A stretch of 64,000 nucleotides of DNA from Nocardia aurea (GCF_003123685.1 NZ_QCYJ01000127.1:62001-126000); one strand, 5' to 3'; shown: positions 42,940 through 52,300, counted from the first letter of the stretch. Made by a program: numbers and translations. Notes: a model not told the origin generated them from the sequence alone.

Positions 42940-43216
42940 CGCGGGACCCCTTTCGGCATCGTCGAGCATGGAGAATCGGCCTGGAGAATTCGGCCATCGA
43001 ACAGCCTAGCGGGCGCTGCGCGACCCCCTGCGTTCGCGCCTGCCGTGCGGCGACACACCCTTTCAACTAGAGTGACACGCCGACGACCCACGATTTTTCT
43101 GCGTGGCGTACCTCACTGGCCGTACTTCGGGTCGATAACCGAAGCCCGGGGGTGTAAAGATTGCCAGACCGGGTATCCAGCGACCACGCTCGGCCGGCAA
43201 GAGGAAAGGAACGCGC

Positions 43217-43867
43217 GTGTCATATCTGCTCCGCGTGCAACTTCCGGATCGCCCGGGAAGCCTCGGCGCACTCGCACTCGCACTCGGTTCCGTCGGCGCG
43301 GATATCCTCTCGCTGGACGTCGTCGAGCGCGGTGCGGGTTTCGCCGTCGACGATCTCGTCGTCGAGGTGCCACCCAACGCCCTCCCGGACACCCTGATCA
43401 CCGCCGCCGAATCCATCGGCGACGTCCACGTGGATTCCATCCGCCCGTATTCCGGTGTGCTCGACACCCATCGTGAACTCGAATTGATCGACCAGGTCGC
43501 CAGCGCCCGCGACGATCGGATGCAGGTACTGGTCGACGGCGTTCCCCGGGTGCTCCGGGTCGGCTGGAGCACGATCATCGATATGGGCCCACAGGGCGCG
43601 TACCGCGTGGTCGGTAGTCAGAGCGCGCCGGAGACCCAGGCGGGTTCGGCGCCGTGGATGCCACTGGACAAGCCCACGGTGCTCGATCCCGAATCCGAAT
43701 GGGTTCCGCAGATCTGGCGCGATATGGACACCAAACTCGCCGCGGCGCCGCTCGGCAACACCGGGAAGGTGCTGATGCTCGGCAGGCCCGGCGGACCGGA
43801 TTTCCGACCCTCGGAGGTCGCGCGGCTCGGCTATCTCGCCGGAATAGTGGCCACGGTACTGGGCTGA
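43217..43867 (+). CDS. ACT-domain amino-acid-binding protein
   Basis: A 216-aa protein with an N-terminal ACT domain (SYLLRVQLPDRPGSLGALAL, DILSLDVVERG, DDLVVEVP). A second domain contains DDRMQVLVDGVPRVLRVGWS and ends GYLAGIVATVLG. It matches in length, orientation and position the M. tuberculosis Rv3013 gene between gatC and ligA. ACT domains bind amino acids to regulate enzymes, but no enzyme domain is present, so the target is unknown. The GTG start has AAAGGA upstream. Confidence 0.88.
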   Translation: MSYLLRVQLPDRPGSLGALALALGSVGADILSLDVVERGAGFAVDDLVVEVPPNALPDTLITAAESIGDVHVDSIRPYSGVLDTHRELELIDQVASARDDRMQVLVDGVPRVLRVGWSTIIDMGPQGAYRVVGSQSAPETQAGSAPWMPLDKPTVLDPESEWVPQIWRDMDTKLAAAPLGNTGKVLMLGRPGGPDFRPSEVARLGYLAGIVATVLG

Positions 43868-43882
43868 GCGCCTCGAACCCCC

Positions 43883-44395
43883 TTACGCGGCAGGTAGTTC
43901 CAGCCGCAGCACGGTGAGGTCCTCGCCGGTGTCGGTCGTCCAGTCCCGCTCGGGAACGGGGACGAAACCGTAGCGGTCGTAGATGCGCCTGGCTTCGGCC
44001 ATGGCGGGCATCGTGGTGAGGACGACCGCGTGGAAGCCCTCGGCCGCCGCCGTCTCGATCACGGTGCGTACCAACGCGGTTCCCGCCCCGAGCCCGCGCG
44101 CCGCCTTCGAGACGGCGAGCATGCGGAACTCGAGTTCACCCGCACGCGCGATCTCCGCGTAGTCGGTGCCGGGACGAGCCACCGTCAGCGATCCGACGAT
44201 GCGCCCCGCGTGCACCGCGACGAGGATCTGCGCCGCCGCGCCCCGATGGCGGGCATCGGCCAGTTGCGCCGCGTACGGGGTGTCCGCGCGGACATAACCC
44301 TCGCCCACGTAGACCTCGACCGTCAGCTCTCCGACCGCGTCGTATTCGGCGACGCTCGCCGTCCGGACAGCGACGTCGGCGTCGTTCTCACCCAT
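43883..44395 (-). CDS. GNAT-family N-acetyltransferase
   Basis: A 170-aa single GNAT domain: VRTASVAEYDAVGELTVEVY at the N-terminus, ILVAVHAGRIVGSLTVARPG, and the acetyl-CoA loop LAVSKAARGLGAGTALVRTV. Later parts are AVVLTTMPAMAEARRIYDRY and GFVPVPERDW. The acceptor substrate is not predictable. It converges on the ACT-domain gene with a 15-base gap. Confidence 0.87.
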   Translation of the reverse strand: MGENDADVAVRTASVAEYDAVGELTVEVYVGEGYVRADTPYAAQLADARHRGAAAQILVAVHAGRIVGSLTVARPGTDYAEIARAGELEFRMLAVSKAARGLGAGTALVRTVIETAAAEGFHAVVLTTMPAMAEARRIYDRYGFVPVPERDWTTDTGEDLTVLRLELPAA

Positions 44396-44484
44396 ATCCG
44401 CATCCTGCCACCACGCGCCGAACCGAGCCCTACCCGCATCCCGCGCGGATCCCGGACCCGCGAGGACAGCCGGGGTGGCGCGCC

Positions 44485-44814
44485 CTACCGCGCGATCTGC
44501 CAGCGGTCCGGCTTGCCCGCCGGGTAGACCACCGGAATCTCCTCGCCGATATGGGGCCAGCTGTTCACGTCCCAGACGAACCGCCCGTAGACGACCCGGT
44601 CCGGCACCGACGGACCGGCGAGATTGCCGGTGATCGTCACGAACTGCTCGCCCTCGGCGTCCGGGCGCGGACTCACCCCGGTGACGTGCAGCGACCCACG
44701 CTCCGGCGTCGCCGGGTACTTCGGCTCACCCCTGCCGCGCCGATACAGCACGATGATCGCCACCAGCAGCGTGGCCATGATCACCAACATCGCGATCTCC
44801 ACCATGCCGACCAC
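44485..44814 (-). CDS. Small membrane-anchored protein, function unknown
   Basis: The 109-aa protein has one N-terminal membrane helix (VEIAMLVIMATLLVAIIVLY) followed by a basic stop-transfer (RRGRGEPK). A ~75-residue beta-rich cytoplasmic or outer domain follows (LHVTGVSPRPDAEGEQFVTI, RVVYGRFVWDVNSWPHIGEE). Conserved-looking but no family name can be given. It lies 23 bases downstream of the AAA ATPase gene on the same strand and may be cotranscribed. Confidence 0.72.
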   Translation of the reverse strand: MVGMVEIAMLVIMATLLVAIIVLYRRGRGEPKYPATPERGSLHVTGVSPRPDAEGEQFVTITGNLAGPSVPDRVVYGRFVWDVNSWPHIGEEIPVVYPAGKPDRWQIAR

Positions 44815-44837
44815 TCTATGGGGCGGGCGCGCCCCCG

Positions 44838-46082
44838 CTACCGCGCGACGAGTTCGCTGACGCCCCGCTCGGTGCGCCGCACCTGCCAGACAGCGCTGCG
44901 GGTGCGCTGCGATCGACCGTTACCGCGATCGATCAGCGCGCGATCGTCGGTGGTGAAAATCAATTGGGCGCCGGAGGAATTGGTTTCCGGACTCTGGAAC
45001 AGCCGGATCAGGCGGTCGGTCTGCTCGGCGGGCAGGCGCGCGCCGATATCGTCCACGGCGAGGACGAGACCTTCGTCGAGCGCGTCCAACATCGGCGGCA
45101 GCAGCCGCAGCAGCGAGACGGTGGCGGCGGATTCGTCGGTGATCTCGAAAGGCGCGTCGACGCCCGCGTGCACCAGGTGCAGGCCGACACCTCGCCGCGC
45201 CACCATGCGCGCGTAGAGGGCCTCGCGGGCGGCACGCAGATTGCCGAGTTCGCGTTGGAGCATGACCGCCGTGACACCGTTGGTCTGCAACAGCGCGTCG
45301 GCGTGACCGGGCGAGCTCGCGCACAGTTCGACCTGTTTGGCGGTCTCCGCGATATCGCCGTCCAATTCGCGCAGGTAATCGGCGTAGAGCGGGTCGTTGT
45401 CGGCGATCAGCACGTCGCTGATACCGAGTCCGGCGGCGTGCAGCAGCGGCAACAGCCGTGCGGCGTTCTCCGGTGCGCGCGACAGGTGTGAGCCGAGCCG
45501 ATGGGCCACCTCGGCGGTATCGCGCGCGCCGTGCTCGACCTGGAGCACCGCGGCGAACCACCGGTAGGCGGGTACCAGCGCCTCGGCGTACATCTGCCCG
45601 GCCAGACTCAGCAGCAGCGCGTTCGGGCGCACCAGCGGGACCAGCGCGGCGATACCGTAGCGCGCGGCCTCGAACATGGGCCCGATCTTGATCTGCTCAC
45701 CCGCGCGCTCGAACACGATCCGTTTACGCGAACGCGGTTGGGTGTGCAGCCATTCCGCGATCACCCCGGCGTTGTCCAACTGGAAGCCGTAGGTGTACGG
45801 CACGCCCTCGGCCACGAATCCGGCGACGAATTCCGTCGGCCGGTCCGGGAATCCGAGGTGCGGCGCGCGCACCGGTCCGGCGTAGGGATCCCATCCGGTC
45901 ACCGAATGCAGTACCGCGTCACGCATCTGGGCGAGCGCGTCGATCACACTCGTCTTCCCCGCGGCGGCCCCGCCGTGGATCGCGGTCACCGGCACCGCGA
46001 CGGGTCCGCTCCCCCGGTACAACCGCAGTTCCTGCCGTTGCGCCAGCGATCGGTGGTTGGTCACCTGAAAACTCCGCAGCAT
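44838..46082 (-). CDS. AAA15/OLD-like family ATPase
   Basis: A 414-aa protein beginning MLRSFQVTNHRSLAQRQELR, typical of SMC-like AAA15 ATPases. Walker A is AIHGGAAAGKTSVIDALAQM. A long insert follows, then LLPPMLDALDEGLVLAVDDI as the Walker B region and QLIFTTDDRALID as the H-loop or sensor part. Related proteins (COG1106, AbiL/RloC-like) often work with an RloB-type nuclease or other effector in phage defence. No such partner is adjacent, so function is open. The start at 46082 excludes an Arg-rich upstream extension. Confidence 0.78.
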   Translation of the reverse strand: MLRSFQVTNHRSLAQRQELRLYRGSGPVAVPVTAIHGGAAAGKTSVIDALAQMRDAVLHSVTGWDPYAGPVRAPHLGFPDRPTEFVAGFVAEGVPYTYGFQLDNAGVIAEWLHTQPRSRKRIVFERAGEQIKIGPMFEAARYGIAALVPLVRPNALLLSLAGQMYAEALVPAYRWFAAVLQVEHGARDTAEVAHRLGSHLSRAPENAARLLPLLHAAGLGISDVLIADNDPLYADYLRELDGDIAETAKQVELCASSPGHADALLQTNGVTAVMLQRELGNLRAAREALYARMVARRGVGLHLVHAGVDAPFEITDESAATVSLLRLLPPMLDALDEGLVLAVDDIGARLPAEQTDRLIRLFQSPETNSSGAQLIFTTDDRALIDRGNGRSQRTRSAVWQVRRTERGVSELVAR

Positions 46083-46324
46083 GACGCCATACTTCCGGTC
46101 GGGTGATCCGGTTCCGACATCACCCCGGTCACCCGGGAGCGTCGTCGTCTCGTGACTCCGACGTCGGACCTCGATCGCGCCGCTCGGCGCGACTCTCCGA
46201 GCACGGCGTCCGGTCCGCGGGCGCGGCGCGCACACGCACGGACAAGTGCCGGTGGGAGCGCTAGCATGCAGGACGCGGCGTATGCGCCGCGTGATCTGAC
46301 GGTTCGAGCGGATGAGGGTTAGCG

Positions 46325-46678
46325 ATGGAAATTTCGGTTCGTCGTCTGGTGGTCCGAGGCTCCATCGCGACCGCGCTGGGTATCGGGTCGATGGTCGTAC
46401 TCGGCCCGAACGCCGTCGCCGACGCCCCGTGCCCCGACGGCACCGTGCGCGTCTTCCTCAGCAACTCCACCAACACCTGCCAGGGCGCGGGCGCCGCGAC
46501 CTACTCCGCGCCGTGGGCCACCAAGATCTGCACGACCAGCGGCACCGTCGCGGTCATCGACACGACGGGTAAGCGCCGCGTCAACCGCCAGCACATCGAA
46601 CTGGATCCGGGCGGCCACTGCGCCCGCCTCGAACTCGACGGTCAGCAGAGCGCGACGGTCGTCGTCGGCCCGGCCTGA
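46325..46678 (+). CDS. Small secreted protein, function unknown
   Basis: The 117-aa product has a signal peptide (VRRLVVRGSIATALGIGSMV, cleavage near AVADA). The ~85-residue mature domain is beta-rich with four cysteines (APCPDGT, NTCQGAG, KICTTSG, GHCARLE), enough for two disulfides. The pattern recalls small secreted beta-sandwich or crystallin-like inhibitors of actinobacteria, but this is a guess. A hairpin lies 26 bases downstream. Confidence 0.72.
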   Translation: MEISVRRLVVRGSIATALGIGSMVVLGPNAVADAPCPDGTVRVFLSNSTNTCQGAGAATYSAPWATKICTTSGTVAVIDTTGKRRVNRQHIELDPGGHCARLELDGQQSATVVVGPA

Positions 46679-46704
46679 TTCGGACCGCGCTCGGCGACCG
46701 AAGT

Positions 46705-46724
46705 CCGGGTCGATCTCGACCCGG
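46705..46724. terminator. Hairpin between small secreted protein gene and queA-like gene
   Basis: Eight-base arms ccgggtcg and cgacccgg enclose a 4-base loop in the gap between two converging genes. There is no T-run. Confidence 0.45.
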
Positions 46725-46820
46725 TCGATGGACGCGGCCCGGGAAGTTGCCGCGGGCGGGCGAGTACTCAGTGCCCGCAGGGTGCCGCTGAACCGTGTGC
46801 GACGACATGGCCGCGCCCGA

Positions 46821-47861
46821 TCAGACCGGGCGCATCAGCAGTGCGCTGTCGCCGAACTCGTGCCACAGGTAGCCATTTTCCAGGGCGGCCGCGTAGGACT
46901 CACCGACGATCTCCGGACCGGCGACAGCGACCAGGAGATCCAGGTGCGACGCGCCGGGGGCGTGCCAGCCGGTGATGAGGCCGTCGACCACGCGGGCCGG
47001 GCGGTCGGCGCCGAGCACCAGATCGGTCCAGCCGGACCGGGCGTGCGTGGATCCCTGCCGGTCGGTCGCCGATTCGAGAGCCCGGGTGACGGTGGTGCCG
47101 ACCGCGATCACGCGACCACCCGCCGCCTTCGTCGCGTCGACCTGGCGTGCGGTGGCGGCCGGGACGACGAATCGTTCCGGGCTCGGCGGCTCGCCGGTCT
47201 CCGGGGAGGAGACACCCGTGTGCAGCGTCACCGGCGCGACCGCGATTCCCGAGGTGAGCAGATCGAGCACCAATCGGTCGGTGAACGGCCTTGCGGCACT
47301 CGGCATTTCCGCACTGCCGGGCAGGCGTCCGAAAACCGTCGTGTAATAGTCGGCCGACCAGCGTTGCGGCACATACGCGTAGGTGATCGGGCGGCCGTGC
47401 GACGCCATCGAGACCCGCGGGTCGTCGGCGGTGCGTGCCACCCACAGCCTGCGCGCGGGCGGCAGCCACGGCCGCACCAGGACGACAGGTGATCCGTCGG
47501 CCAGCAGTAGTTCGGTCCCGGCGTCGAGACCGTCGTCGGGAAAGGGGGTGCGTTCGGCGGAACGGATTTCGACGACCCACCCGCCGTCGTCGAGCCAGGT
47601 CGAGAAATGCACCGTCACCGGCTGCTCACCGAGCCTGGCGTCGACCGCCGCCGTCATGACGGCGGAGTTGTTGACCACCAAGAGATCACCCGCGCGCAGG
47701 TGCCCGGGCAATTCCCGGAACCGGGCGTGCACGATGTCGTCCTGTGCCACCAGCAGGCGCACCTCGTCGCGCGCCAGACCGCGCGCTTCGGGCGGCGCGG
47801 TCGCGTGACGTTGCGGCGGCAGCGGGAAGGACCGGTCGAGGACCGAAATCCCGGTGCTCAT
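46821..47861 (-). CDS. queA: QueA-like S-adenosylmethionine:tRNA ribosyltransferase-isomerase
   Basis: A 346-aa QueA-family protein: DLLVVNNSAVMTAAVDARLG, GRPITYAYVPQRWSADYYTT, VTLHTGVSS near the middle and GTTVTRALES. QueA makes epoxyqueuosine from preQ1-modified tRNA using S-adenosylmethionine. No tgt or other queuosine gene is in the window, and many actinobacteria carry a solitary QueA homologue, so the real substrate may differ. The start overlaps the SDR gene stop by ATGA. The pair lies behind a MerR-type operator. Confidence 0.85.
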   Translation of the reverse strand: MSTGISVLDRSFPLPPQRHATAPPEARGLARDEVRLLVAQDDIVHARFRELPGHLRAGDLLVVNNSAVMTAAVDARLGEQPVTVHFSTWLDDGGWVVEIRSAERTPFPDDGLDAGTELLLADGSPVVLVRPWLPPARRLWVARTADDPRVSMASHGRPITYAYVPQRWSADYYTTVFGRLPGSAEMPSAARPFTDRLVLDLLTSGIAVAPVTLHTGVSSPETGEPPSPERFVVPAATARQVDATKAAGGRVIAVGTTVTRALESATDRQGSTHARSGWTDLVLGADRPARVVDGLITGWHAPGASHLDLLVAVAGPEIVGESYAAALENGYLWHEFGDSALLMRPV

Positions 47862-48559
47862 CGCACCGCGTCCAGGTCGGCGAAATCGCCCGCGGCGTAG
47901 CGAGCGTTCGGTGGACGCCGCGCGATGAGGCGCAGCAGTGCGGGGACGACCGTCTCGGGTTCGGGGCGATCGGAGATGTCCTCGCCGGGGAACGCGGCCT
48001 GGTGCATGGCGGTGCGCATATCGCCGGGATCGAAGGCGTAGACCGCGATCTCCGGATGTTCGGCGCCGAGCACGGCGGTGAGTTGATCGAGCGCGGCCTT
48101 CGACGACCCGTATCCGCCCCACGTCGGATACGGTTCGCGTCCCGCGTCCGAGCTGATGTTCACCACCACCCCGGCATCGCCCAACAACGGCAGAGCGAAT
48201 TGCAGAACCGCCAGCGGGGCAACGATATTGGTGCGGTAGAGCCGTTCCAGCTCGTCGAGCGGAAAGTCCAACAGCGGGGGCAGCGGGCTGGGGCCGAGAC
48301 TGCTCGCGTTGTTGACGAGCAGATCCAGCGGCCCGGCCGCGCGTACCGTCGCGGCGAGGTCGGCGCGGTGCCGCGGATCGGTGATGTCGCCGGGTACGGC
48401 CAGGAACGCCGGGCCCAGTTCCCTGCGCGCCGATTCCAGCCGGTCGGCGTGGCGCGCGGTGCCGATCACCCGTCCGCCGCGCGCGACCAGCGCGCGAGCC
48501 AGGGCGAGACCGAATCCGGCGGAAGCACCGGTGATCAACGCGGTGTGTTCGTACGTCAT
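47858..48559 (-). CDS. Short-chain dehydrogenase/reductase
   Basis: A 233-aa SDR with N-terminal cofactor motif TGASAGFGLALA, the NNASS motif (LLVNNASSLGPS) and active site Ser (VVNISSDAG) then Tyr-x3-Lys in WGGYGSSKAALDQL. The C-terminus is short. It is the first gene of a two-gene operon with queA (ATGA overlap). A 20-bp inverted repeat 93-112 bases upstream of the start, in a TTGACC promoter context, suggests MerR-type control. Confidence 0.9.
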   Translation of the reverse strand: MTYEHTALITGASAGFGLALARALVARGGRVIGTARHADRLESARRELGPAFLAVPGDITDPRHRADLAATVRAAGPLDLLVNNASSLGPSPLPPLLDFPLDELERLYRTNIVAPLAVLQFALPLLGDAGVVVNISSDAGREPYPTWGGYGSSKAALDQLTAVLGAEHPEIAVYAFDPGDMRTAMHQAAFPGEDISDRPEPETVVPALLRLIARRPPNARYAAGDFADLDAVR

Positions 48560-48651
48560 TGCGATCTCCTGAGGGTCGCCAGAGGTGCGGCCGACACCCT
48601 CGTCGATCGGACCGAGCGGCGGGTGCGACCACCTACCACTCCGATCGTGTT

Positions 48652-48671
48652 ACCTGAAGTGAGGTTCAGGT
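48652..48671 (-). promoter_or_regulatory. MerR-family-type operator/promoter of the SDR-queA operon
   Basis: The 7-base arms acctgaa and ttcaggt are perfect, with a 6-base centre. On the minus strand TTGACC overlaps the distal arm as a -35, and the operator fills the spacer, with CACGAT or TAACAC at -10. A palindrome within a long spacer is the hallmark of MerR-regulated promoters. No MerR gene is in the window. Confidence 0.55.
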
Positions 48672-48853
48672 CAAGCGACGTTCGCCACCGGCGATATTCG
48701 CGACCGTGAATTCACGGCGCGACCTCGCCGTTCCCAGCGGGATTCACGGTGTCGCCGGGCTTCCGGATCGTCGGGCAGTGGCTCCCGTTGTCATCGGGAA
48801 CCGGCACACCGAGACCCGGTCCGCGTCGGATATCCGGGCGACGCCCCCTCGGC

Positions 48854-50950
48854 CTACTCCTCGGGTGACTCGGGCAGCACCGCGGCCGGCCCGGCTTCGA
48901 GGAGCAGCCGGAACCCGTCCTCGTCGAGAATCGGGACGCCGAGCTCTTCCGCTTTGACCGCTTTGGTGCCGGGCGACTCACCGATCACGACGAACGCGGT
49001 CTTCTTCGACACCGAGCCGGAGGCCTTTCCGCCGCGGACCAGGATCGCCTCCTTGGCCCCGTCGCGGGTGAAACCCGTCAGCGAACCGGTGACCACGATC
49101 GACAAACCTTCGAGGTTGCGTTCGATCGATTCGTCGCGCTCGTCGCGCATCCGCACCCCGGCGGCACGCCATTTGTCCACGATGGCGCGGTGCCAGTCCA
49201 CGGTGAACCATTCCGCCGCGGCGGCGGCGATGGTCGGGCCGACACCGTCCGCGCCGCCCAACTCCTCGGCGGTGGCCGACCGGATCCGATCCATACTGCC
49301 GAATTCCGCGGCGAGCGCGCGGGCGGCGGTCGGGCCGACGTGGCGGATGGACAACGCGACGAGCACCCGCCACAGCGGACGTTCCTTCACGGTGTGCAGA
49401 TTGTCCAGCAGGCGTTTGCCGTTCGCCGACAGCGTGCCGTCCTTGTTGGAATACAGCGAGGTGGTGAGCAACCGCGCCTCGTCGAGATCGAACAGATCGC
49501 CCTCGTCGGTGATCGCGCCCGATTCGAGCAGATCTTCGGCGCCCTCGTATCCGAGCGCCTCGATATCGAACGCGCCCCGCCCCGCCATGTGATAGACGCG
49601 TTCGCGCAATTGCGCCCGGCAGAACCGCTGATTGGGGCAGCGGATATCGGCGTCGCCCTCCTTCTCCGGGGCGAGTTCGGTACCGCAGACCGGGCAGCGC
49701 GTCGGCATCACGAACTCGTATTCGTCGCCGGTGCGCGCGTCCACCACCGGGCCGAGCACTTCGGGTATGACGTCACCCGCCTTGCGAATGGTGACGGTGT
49801 CGCCGATCAGCACGCCTTTGCGCTTGACCTCCGAGGCGTTGTGCAGGGTCGCCATCGAAACCGTCGACCCCGCGATCGATACCGGCTCCATCACCGCGAA
49901 CGGGGTGACACGGCCGGTGCGGCCCACGTTCACCTCGATATTCAGCAGTGTGGTCGTCGCCTCTTCCGGCGGGTACTTGTAGGCGATGGCCCAGCGCGGC
50001 GCGCGGGAGGTCGAGCCGAGGCGGCGCTGCAACGAGATCTCGTCGATCTTGATGACCTGGCCGTCGATCTCGTGCTCGATGTCGTGGCGGTGTTCACCCC
50101 AGTAGGCCACCCGCTCGATCACCGCGTCGATCCCCCGCACCCGGCGGGTGTGCTCGGACACGGGAAGGCCCCACGCGGCCAGCGCCCGGTATGCGTCGTG
50201 CTGTGAGGTGGGCGCGTACCCCTCGATCCGGCCGAAACCGTGACAGATCATCCGCAGATGACGTCGCGCGGTGATCGCCGGATCCTTCTGCCGCAGCGAT
50301 CCGGCGGCGGTATTGCGCGGATTCGCGTACGGCGGTTTACCTTCCGCGACGATCTGCGCGTTGAGCGTCTCGAAATCCTCGAGCCGGAAGTAGACCTCGC
50401 CGCGCACCTCGAGCAGGGTGGGCACCGGGAATTCGTCGGTCGGCGTCAGCTCGCCGGGGATGTCGTCGATGGTGCGCGCGTTCAGGGTGACGTCCTCGCC
50501 GGTGCGTCCGTCGCCTCGGGTCGCGCCGCGCACCAGTCTGCCGTTCTCGTAGACCAGGTTCAGCGCGACACCGTCGATCTTCACCTCGCACAGATAGTGC
50601 GGATGCGATCCGGTCTCGGCCTCCACCCGGCTCGCCCAGGTGCGTAGCTCGTCGACGTCGAACACATTGTCCAGCGACAGCATGCGCTCGAGGTGATCGA
50701 CCGCGGTGAAATCGGTCGCGAATCCGCCGCCGACCAATTGCGTCGGCGAATCCGGGGTGAGCAGATCCGGGTGGCGCTCCTCCAGGTCCTGGAGCTGCCG
50801 CAGCAACCCGTCGAACTCCCCGTCGGTGATGATCGGCGAGTCACGCACGTAGTAGCGGAACTGATGTTCACGCACCTCGTCCGCGAGTTCCTGCCACCGC
50901 ACCCGCTGCTCTGCCGTCGCCGGAACCGCCGCGTTCTCGCTGTCACTCAC
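48854..50950 (-). CDS. ligA: NAD-dependent DNA ligase
   Basis: A ~698-aa ligase. Domain Ia (ELADEVREHQFRYYVRDSPI) is followed by the nucleotidyltransferase with adenylated Lys in CEVKIDGVAL, then an OB-fold. The Zn finger is CPVCGTEL with RCPNQRFC. Helix-hairpin-helix repeats (GVGPTIAAAAAEWF region) and a C-terminal BRCT domain follow (LEGLSIVVTGSLTGFTRDGA to LGVPILDEDGFRLLLEAG). It seals nicks in replication and repair. I chose the GTG at 50950 by family length; an ATG at 50992 would add 14 non-conserved residues. Neither has a good ribosome site. Confidence 0.95.
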   Translation of the reverse strand: MSDSENAAVPATAEQRVRWQELADEVREHQFRYYVRDSPIITDGEFDGLLRQLQDLEERHPDLLTPDSPTQLVGGGFATDFTAVDHLERMLSLDNVFDVDELRTWASRVEAETGSHPHYLCEVKIDGVALNLVYENGRLVRGATRGDGRTGEDVTLNARTIDDIPGELTPTDEFPVPTLLEVRGEVYFRLEDFETLNAQIVAEGKPPYANPRNTAAGSLRQKDPAITARRHLRMICHGFGRIEGYAPTSQHDAYRALAAWGLPVSEHTRRVRGIDAVIERVAYWGEHRHDIEHEIDGQVIKIDEISLQRRLGSTSRAPRWAIAYKYPPEEATTTLLNIEVNVGRTGRVTPFAVMEPVSIAGSTVSMATLHNASEVKRKGVLIGDTVTIRKAGDVIPEVLGPVVDARTGDEYEFVMPTRCPVCGTELAPEKEGDADIRCPNQRFCRAQLRERVYHMAGRGAFDIEALGYEGAEDLLESGAITDEGDLFDLDEARLLTTSLYSNKDGTLSANGKRLLDNLHTVKERPLWRVLVALSIRHVGPTAARALAAEFGSMDRIRSATAEELGGADGVGPTIAAAAAEWFTVDWHRAIVDKWRAAGVRMRDERDESIERNLEGLSIVVTGSLTGFTRDGAKEAILVRGGKASGSVSKKTAFVVIGESPGTKAVKAEELGVPILDEDGFRLLLEAGPAAVLPESPEE

Positions 50951-51058
50951 ACCGTGGATTCTATCGGAGCCCACCGACACATCCGTGGACATACTCGCAC
51001 GTCACCGCCGTATTCCCGCCCGGTCGACACCCGCGTGGCAGCGTCGGTCCGCCCGGAA

Positions 51059-52129
51059 TCAGGCGTCGAAATCCAGCGATTCGGGTTCTTCGGCGAAGGC
51101 ACGCGCCACCTCCGCCGCCAAGCCGATCGCGGTGCGCGCCCACGGCAGCGGCGCCGCGCCAAGGCCGCACGCGGGACTCACGATGACCGAGTTCGCGAGT
51201 GCCGAACGGTGGAAACCGAGACGGTCGATCAGCCGCACCCCCGGTTCGGCGATCTCGCGCCAGGTGACCGGGGCAGGCGGCGCGGTGGTCGGGACCAGAC
51301 CGAGGGCGACGAACTTCCCCGCGTCGACGATCTCGCCGATCGCGTCGAGATTCTTCGTCCCGATGGTCGCGAGGTCGAAACCGACGGCGGCGGCCGCGCT
51401 TCGGCGCAGGAAATCCAGCGGCGGCGGTTCGGCGCAACTGTGCACCAGCACGGGCGCGGATTGGGCGGTGATGACCGCGTCGAGAACGGCGAGCGCTTCG
51501 GGATCGGGCAGCGCGCGCACCGTGTCCAGAACGCTCACCCCGCGCAGCGAACCGTTCAACACGTCATCGATCGACGGTTCGTCCAGCTGCACGACCACCT
51601 CGGCGCCCAGCCGTTTGCGGATTTCGGCCACGTGCCGGTCGAGACCTTCGGCCAGCGACTCCGAGACATCACGGACCGCGCCGCGATCGGTCAGAATCCG
51701 GTGCCCACCCGGCAGTTCCACCTGCGCCGCGAGCGTCAGCGGCCCGCAGACCTGCACCTTCACGACCCGCCCCGTACCGGTGGAACCGGAAACCTCCCAG
51801 GCTTCCTCCAGTGCGTCCAGATCGGCGCGCAGCAGATCCCGTGCCCGGCGTGACAGCGACCCCGGACGCGGCGAGAGCCGATAACCCCTGGTGGTGGTGT
51901 CGAAGCGCAGGTCGATCAGCAGCGCGGACATGCGCCCGACCATGTCGGCTCCTGGCCCGCGCGCGGGAAGTTCGACCAGATGGGTCAGATCGGGGAGTTC
52001 ACCGAGGATCGTGGTCGCGGCCTCGCGCGGATCGACACCGGGCCACGAACCGATGCCCGTCGCCGTGCCGCCGCGCAGCAACGCCGTCGATTCGGCTGCC
52101 GCGTCGCCGGTCCGGATTTCGCTCACCAC
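51059..52129 (-). CDS. Vitamin B12-independent methionine synthase-like (MetE C-terminal-like) protein
   Basis: A 356-aa protein with a UROD/MetE-type barrel: GIGSWPGVDPREAATTILGE at the N-terminus, VQVCGPLTLAAQVELPGG, VVQLDEPSIDDV, VLVHSCAEPPPLDFL and SPACGLGAAPLPWARTA. The last corresponds to the zinc Cys of MetE. It lacks the N-terminal MetE half, so it is a core-MetE-like protein of unproven substrate. It corresponds in position to M. tuberculosis Rv3015c next to ligA. Confidence 0.87.
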   Translation of the reverse strand: MVSEIRTGDAAAESTALLRGGTATGIGSWPGVDPREAATTILGELPDLTHLVELPARGPGADMVGRMSALLIDLRFDTTTRGYRLSPRPGSLSRRARDLLRADLDALEEAWEVSGSTGTGRVVKVQVCGPLTLAAQVELPGGHRILTDRGAVRDVSESLAEGLDRHVAEIRKRLGAEVVVQLDEPSIDDVLNGSLRGVSVLDTVRALPDPEALAVLDAVITAQSAPVLVHSCAEPPPLDFLRRSAAAAVGFDLATIGTKNLDAIGEIVDAGKFVALGLVPTTAPPAPVTWREIAEPGVRLIDRLGFHRSALANSVIVSPACGLGAAPLPWARTAIGLAAEVARAFAEEPESLDFDA

Positions 52130-52300
52130 GTGATTCCCCTGTCGGTTCGTCGCCGATACCCGGCCGGGCGACCATATCCGGTCCGCCCCGCCGTGATCGC
52201 CCCGCCCGGGTCGTTCCCACGAAGGCGACGTGGCCGACCGAGTCGGCGGGACCGCCGCCCGGCACCGCGAGCCCCCTTCGTCACCGGGGCAGCGTGGACG

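Noticed and set aside
46262..46324. tRNA-like sequence with ggttcga upstream of the small secreted protein
   Set aside because: Only a short hairpin (cgcggcg/cgccgcg) is present; no cloverleaf can be drawn.
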